A stretch of 64,000 nt of DNA from Lysobacterales bacterium (GTDB taxonomy: Bacteria; Pseudomonadota; Gammaproteobacteria; Xanthomonadales; SZUA-38): NCBI GenBank assembly GCA_028285525.1, contig JANQOZ010000001.1, positions 47,667 to 111,666 on the forward strand. The letters run 5' to 3'. Position 1 is the first letter of the stretch; the number at the start of each line of letters is the position of its first letter. The notes beneath the pieces are model-generated. The model worked only from the letters and a program-made list of their open reading frames with translations, was not told where the DNA came from and ran no database searches. Positions 59,658-64,000 of the stretch are shown one piece after another. The position numbers were made by a program, and so were the translations under genes.

Positions 59658-60569
59658 TCAGCCGGCAAGCTGATCCAGCCTCGACAGCAGGCGGTCATTG
59701 AGCAGCTGCGGATTGACGAGGTGAAGAAAATGACCGTGTCCGACAATCGTCTGCGCGTTGAAGCGAGGGATCACCTGACGAATCTTCTCGACGTTGGTCG
59801 GCACACCGTCTGAGTTGAGCGCCCAGACAGGTTTGCTGAAGTCCCTGACCGCCGCCGCGGGGTCGTCGTTGGCAAACGCCGCAGATGCAGCGACCGCCTG
59901 TTCGGGGCTGTTGCTCGACATCTGCTCCAGGATCCAGCGCTGCAGGGCTGGATCAGCGTCCTCGGGCAGCAGAAACGACATCGATTGCGCGACGCGGCCG
60001 GCAAAATCTGCTTTGAGCGCCGCCAGCGAGGCGTTGATCCGTTCCTCGGTGGGCGGAGGCATGCCGAGGTTCTGAAAGGCATCAAAACCCACGACGCCCA
60101 GCAACCGATCTTCGAGCGCGGGTGCCGCGTGGCACGCGACGCGGCCGCCGGCGGAGTGCACCACCAGCACCAGCGGTCCGGGAAAACGAGCCGCTACCGC
60201 GAGCACGTCCTCAGCAAACGCCGCAGCGGTGTGCTTCGCTCGGTGGCCGGACTGGCCATGGCCAGCCAGATCCAGCGCAGCGATTCGATACCGTTGACTG
60301 ACGGGCGCAAACTGAGGCCCAAAAAAGGCGTGGCTGCAGCTCCAGCCGTGGACAAAAAGGACGGTGGCGTTTCCCTGGCCGCCGTGGCGGAAAAAGATCG
60401 GCGTGCCGTCAGCTGACGACACCGTCTCACCCACCATCGCTGGCCAGGGGTCACCGGTCGGCGGGCCCTCACCAGCGATGCCAGACTGCGCCGCAACCCA
60501 CCCTGGCAACACCGTCACGCCCGCTCCGGCTAGCGCCCCGCAGAGCCAATGGCGCCGGCCGACGTTCAA
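59658..60569 (-). CDS. Alpha/beta hydrolase with Tat-like signal
   Basis: 303 aa; MNVGRRHWLCGALAGAGVTVLPGWVAAQ; 'LFVHGWSCSHAFF', 'LVVHSAGGRVA'. Confidence 0.85.
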   Translation of the reverse strand: MNVGRRHWLCGALAGAGVTVLPGWVAAQSGIAGEGPPTGDPWPAMVGETVSSADGTPIFFRHGGQGNATVLFVHGWSCSHAFFGPQFAPVSQRYRIAALDLAGHGQSGHRAKHTAAAFAEDVLAVAARFPGPLVLVVHSAGGRVACHAAPALEDRLLGVVGFDAFQNLGMPPPTEERINASLAALKADFAGRVAQSMSFLLPEDADPALQRWILEQMSSNSPEQAVAASAAFANDDPAAAVRDFSKPVWALNSDGVPTNVEKIRQVIPRFNAQTIVGHGHFLHLVNPQLLNDRLLSRLDQLAG

Positions 60570-60602
60570 CCCATCGATTCCGGGCGATCGGTCATCAGGG
60601 CA

Positions 60603-62096
60603 TCAGGCCAACAACGTCTGAGCGATTTCCATCGCGGCACGCTCGCCGGTTTCCATGGCCGCCTCCATGCCCAGTTCCAGCTGGCGCAAATGTTCGCCGG
60701 CGAAATGAACCCGGCCGTGCGGTTTGCCCATAGCAGCAACCCAGTCGGTCACCCGACCCACGGGCAGCTCGAAGCTGCAGCCTCCGGCGTTGGCGCCCTG
60801 AGCCCAGGAGTGAACGCCGATCACCTCCAGCTTGCCGGCGGCCGAAGGACGGATCCGCTCAATTTCTTTCAGCGCAAAGCGGCCGCGTTCATCCGGGGGC
60901 ATGGCGTCGAGAAACGCGGCTTTCTCCGCAGAGCAGATCGCGCTCATCAGCTCCCTGGAACCATCCGGCTTGATCTGCTGACGGACGTATTGCAGCGGAC
61001 CGTCAGTCCACATGGACGCACCCAGGCCGTCGTCCTCCCAGTAGGGCGCTTTCACCCGCAGCCAGATCTGGCTTTGATTGTTGTATGGCATTTCGGCAAC
61101 CGCTTCAGCCTGACTGCCCGTCAACGGTGGATCAAACGTCACCTTGCGCAGACTGCTGAAGGGCAGCGCGCTCAGCACAAAGTCAGCGCTGATCGTCGAG
61201 CCGTCGGCAAGCGTGACCGTGTTTGTCTCGCCGTTTTGCTCAACGGCCACCACCCGGGCCCCCACGCGGACGCTGTCGCCCAGCTCCGCCGCCATGGCGT
61301 CGGTCAGACGCGCCGTTCCGCCGACGATATGGGAGGAGATGATCGACGCGATTTCATACTGATCGAGCGTCTTCCGCTGCTCGGGGGTTACGCGGTTGAT
61401 TTCAACTCGCCCGCGGGTCGTTTCCTGCAGCATGCGCAGCACGCTCTTTTCGTGCATCGGGCTGCGACCGCTCGACTCGTACATCAGGCGAATCGCCTCC
61501 TTGGACGCCCCCTGTCGTTTAAGCCAGTCGGTGATTGAGATGTCGTACTCGGCCGCCTCGGGACGGCGCCAGTCGTCCAGTTCGCTAAACGGCGAACGCT
61601 GGCCGATGTAATAGCTGAACAGCGTATGGGGCGGGACCTCGCGCTCATCGCCTTCGGTCAGATTGTGCGGCGATTCGGCCCATTGATCGGCGTCCACAAG
61701 CTTCCCGCCGATCACCGGCGTGTAGGGAGCGTTGACGTGTGAACCCGGGCCCAGCTCGATATTAAGTCGGCGGCACATATCCAGGATTCGCGCATAGCTG
61801 CCGCCGATCTGGGAGGCGCCGAGATCGGGTGACTGAAACCAGTCACGGGCGGTCAGGCAGCGCCCACCTACGCGTTCGTTTGCTTCGAGTACTTGCACCG
61901 ACGCGCCAAGCTCCTCAAGCAGCATGGCCGCATAGAGCCCCGACAGCCCCGCACCGAGCACCGCAACGTCCACCTTCTCACCGGCGGCCCGGACGCGTCC
62001 GCCCAGCCCCACGCCCGCGAGCGCCCCGGCGCTGGCCGCCAGAAAGTCCCTGCGCTTCAGCGCTCTTGCGCCGCCAGAACGATCCCGGTTGCCCAT
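60603..62096 (-). CDS. Flavin monoamine oxidase family FAD-dependent oxidoreductase, Tat-like signal
   Basis: 497 aa; KRRDFLAASAGALAG; 'VAVLGAGLSGLYAAMLLEELGASVQVLEANERVGGRCLT'; 'GRVHFAGEHLRQLELGMEAAMETGERAA'. Confidence 0.92.
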   Translation of the reverse strand: MGNRDRSGGARALKRRDFLAASAGALAGVGLGGRVRAAGEKVDVAVLGAGLSGLYAAMLLEELGASVQVLEANERVGGRCLTARDWFQSPDLGASQIGGSYARILDMCRRLNIELGPGSHVNAPYTPVIGGKLVDADQWAESPHNLTEGDEREVPPHTLFSYYIGQRSPFSELDDWRRPEAAEYDISITDWLKRQGASKEAIRLMYESSGRSPMHEKSVLRMLQETTRGRVEINRVTPEQRKTLDQYEIASIISSHIVGGTARLTDAMAAELGDSVRVGARVVAVEQNGETNTVTLADGSTISADFVLSALPFSSLRKVTFDPPLTGSQAEAVAEMPYNNQSQIWLRVKAPYWEDDGLGASMWTDGPLQYVRQQIKPDGSRELMSAICSAEKAAFLDAMPPDERGRFALKEIERIRPSAAGKLEVIGVHSWAQGANAGGCSFELPVGRVTDWVAAMGKPHGRVHFAGEHLRQLELGMEAAMETGERAAMEIAQTLLA

Positions 62097-62280
62097 ATGT
62101 ATCCCTCCCGTTTAACCTGCACGCGTGCTGATTGGAGCACGCTCGGTGAAGCTTCACACTAATGGAACACACCTGCCTCGGCAAAGGTCGGGCATCTGCA
62201 GTAGACAAACCCGCGGCTAATTTTGGTGGGTTGGCGAACTCACGTAAGCCCGGAGCGCCGGCGCTGCGGCGCCCCGATTG

Positions 62281-63900
62281 ATGGCTTCCCAAACCTGGGA
62301 TTACATCATTGTCGGAGCCGGTTCAGCCGGCTGCGTGCTGGCCAACCGCCTTTCTGAAGATCCGCAGATCCGGGTGCTGCTGCTGGAGGCCGGCGGCGAC
62401 AACAATGCTTACGCTATTCGTATTCCTGCGGGCCTCGCCTCCGCCATTTTCCAGGATCGGTACAACTGGAAATACCCGGCGCTTGCTGACCCAACCCGGG
62501 CGGGCCTCGTGGACAGCTGGTCGGGCGGTCGGGGTCTCGGCGGGTCGAGCAGCATTAACGGCATGCTGTTTATGCGAGGGGCCAGGGAAGACTATGACGG
62601 CTGGCGCGATCTCGGCTGCGAGGGCTGGGACTATGAATCGGTGCTGCCTCACTTCAAAGCCATCGAGTCGTTCGAGGGCGGGGCTGATGACTATCGCGGC
62701 GACAGCGGGCCGCTCAGCGTCAGCTTTCCCGCCGAAAAACCGGCGCTGGTCGACCGGTGGATCGAAGCTGCCGGAAACGCCGGGCATCCGTTTAACCCCG
62801 ACTACAACGGTGAGGCTACCCTGGGTGTTGGCGTCACGCAGGCGTCGATCAAGAACGGCCGCCGGCACTGCACGGCCGAGGCGTTTCTCAAGCCAGCGCG
62901 GGGCCGTTCCAATCTCACCATCCGAAACCGTTGTCATGTCACCCGAATTCTGTTCGACGAGGGCCGGGCAAGCGGCGTTGAGTATCTGCGTAATGGCCAT
63001 ACCGAGCAGGCTCAGTGCACTGGCGAAGTGATCGTCTCCAGCGGCGCGATCGGCTCGCCGGGGCTGCTGATGCGCAGCGGCGTAGGGCCGGCGCCAGACC
63101 TGTCTGAGCTGGGTATCCCGGTGGTACAGGAAAGCAAAAACGTTGGCGCCAACCTGATGGAACACCCGGGCGTTTACGTGAAAGCGTTTACGCATCTGCC
63201 GAGCTTCAATCGGGCCGGCCGCCCCTTTCAGATGCCTTTGGTGCTTCTCAACTGGCTGCTCCGCGGACGGGGCGCCGCGGCGGTCGGTACAACGGTCGCT
63301 CAGATTCTGACTCGATCCGCCGGTCACGAACCGGCCCACGATCTGCAGATCTTGCTGAGCCTCGTTCACTTCGGCATCAACGCCACCGGTGACGGAGTGA
63401 AGCTCAATCCGCGCGACGGCATTTCGATGGCCTGTTGTCTGATGCTGCCCAAGTCGCGCGGATGCGTCCGCCTCACTTCGGCTGATCCGAACGTGCCACC
63501 GCAGGTGCAGCACACCATGTTCGAAGCTGAAGATGACTTAGAGCGTCTTGCCCAGGCCGCGAGACAGGCGCTCGAGGTGCTGAACACCGCGCCGTTGGCG
63601 GACGTGATCGATGAGGTCGACTTCCCCCTCGGCCTCGAAGCGCCAACCGGCGACTGGCACGACCTCGTGCGGCAAACGGCGTTTCGTGGCGACCATCCGT
63701 CGGGCACCTGTCGCATGGGCTCCGACGAGGCGTCGGTCGTCGATCCTCGTTTGCGGGTCAGAGGCGTTGATGGCCTGCGCGTGGTTGATACGTCCATCAT
63801 CCCCGTCATTCCACGGGCCAACACCAACGCAACTGCGATGATGATCGCGGACAAAGCGGCGGCGATGATTCGCGAGGATCGTTCGTCAGCGTCGCCGTAG
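62281..63900 (+). CDS. GMC family oxidoreductase (choline dehydrogenase-like)
   Basis: 'YIIVGAGSAGCVLANRLSEDPQIRVLLLEAGG'; 'GRGLGGSSSINGMLFMRG'; 'GTCRMGSDEASVVDPRLRVRGVDGLRVVDTSIIPVIPRANTNATAMMIADKAA'. Confidence 0.95.
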   Translation: MASQTWDYIIVGAGSAGCVLANRLSEDPQIRVLLLEAGGDNNAYAIRIPAGLASAIFQDRYNWKYPALADPTRAGLVDSWSGGRGLGGSSSINGMLFMRGAREDYDGWRDLGCEGWDYESVLPHFKAIESFEGGADDYRGDSGPLSVSFPAEKPALVDRWIEAAGNAGHPFNPDYNGEATLGVGVTQASIKNGRRHCTAEAFLKPARGRSNLTIRNRCHVTRILFDEGRASGVEYLRNGHTEQAQCTGEVIVSSGAIGSPGLLMRSGVGPAPDLSELGIPVVQESKNVGANLMEHPGVYVKAFTHLPSFNRAGRPFQMPLVLLNWLLRGRGAAAVGTTVAQILTRSAGHEPAHDLQILLSLVHFGINATGDGVKLNPRDGISMACCLMLPKSRGCVRLTSADPNVPPQVQHTMFEAEDDLERLAQAARQALEVLNTAPLADVIDEVDFPLGLEAPTGDWHDLVRQTAFRGDHPSGTCRMGSDEASVVDPRLRVRGVDGLRVVDTSIIPVIPRANTNATAMMIADKAAAMIREDRSSASP

Positions 63901-63946
63901 AAATGGCGTATGCTGACCTTGCGCAAGTTCGAGAGGCCCTCTTGCC

Positions 63947-64000
63947 ATGACAGCAGCACCTGATTCCACGTCGCGCCGAAGAATTCTGACGGGCATTGCT
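63947..64000 (+). CDS. Start of a CDS running off the window; Tat-like N-terminus
   Basis: ATG at 63947: MTAAPDSTSRRRILTGIA..., twin-arginine-like; purine-rich GAGAGG at 63931-63936. Confidence 0.45.
   Translation, partial: MTAAPDSTSRRRILTGIA

Noticed and set aside
62323-63513. 396-aa minus-strand ORF
   Set aside because: Antisense shadow of the GMC oxidoreductase gene
1-64000. CRISPR arrays, rRNA, intact IS elements, prophage
   Set aside because: No regularly spaced direct repeats, rRNA-like blocks, transposase or phage structural motifs seen by eye

Overview
The window is a GC-rich, gene-dense chromosomal segment that looks gammaproteobacterial (Xanthomonadales/Wenzhouxiangella-like by protein style; this is an inference, not a placement). 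About 41 genes are supported, including two that run off the window edges. Exported proteins dominate: PD40/TolB-like and ELWxxDGT propellers, a choice-of-anchor-I/phytase-like protein, three very large BNR/VPS10-like proteins, peptidases, hydrolases, a TonB receptor and an exported KatG. There are also four regulatory systems: a TPR hybrid kinase, a kinase-like protein lacking its phosphoacceptor His, a CadC-like wHTH-TPR protein, and TetR and GntR regulators. No rRNA, tRNA, CRISPR array, prophage or intact transposon was recognised. The leads most worth follow-up are: (1) a recurring C-terminal 'F-x-[DNS]-[GS]-F-E' tail on four exported proteins, two of them architecturally unrelated to the others; (2) a CopC-like/DJ-1 fusion in a TonB-receptor operon next to a His-rich exported protein; (3) an exported haloalkane-dehalogenase-like protein fused to a duplicated domain; (4) a 73-bp attC-like palindrome directly after the stop of a BNR gene; (5) a kinase-like/REC/HPt protein whose H-box His is Phe; (6) a GntR gene with a perfect operator-like palindrome, paired with an orphan membrane protein. 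All family calls come from reading motifs by eye; no database search was run.
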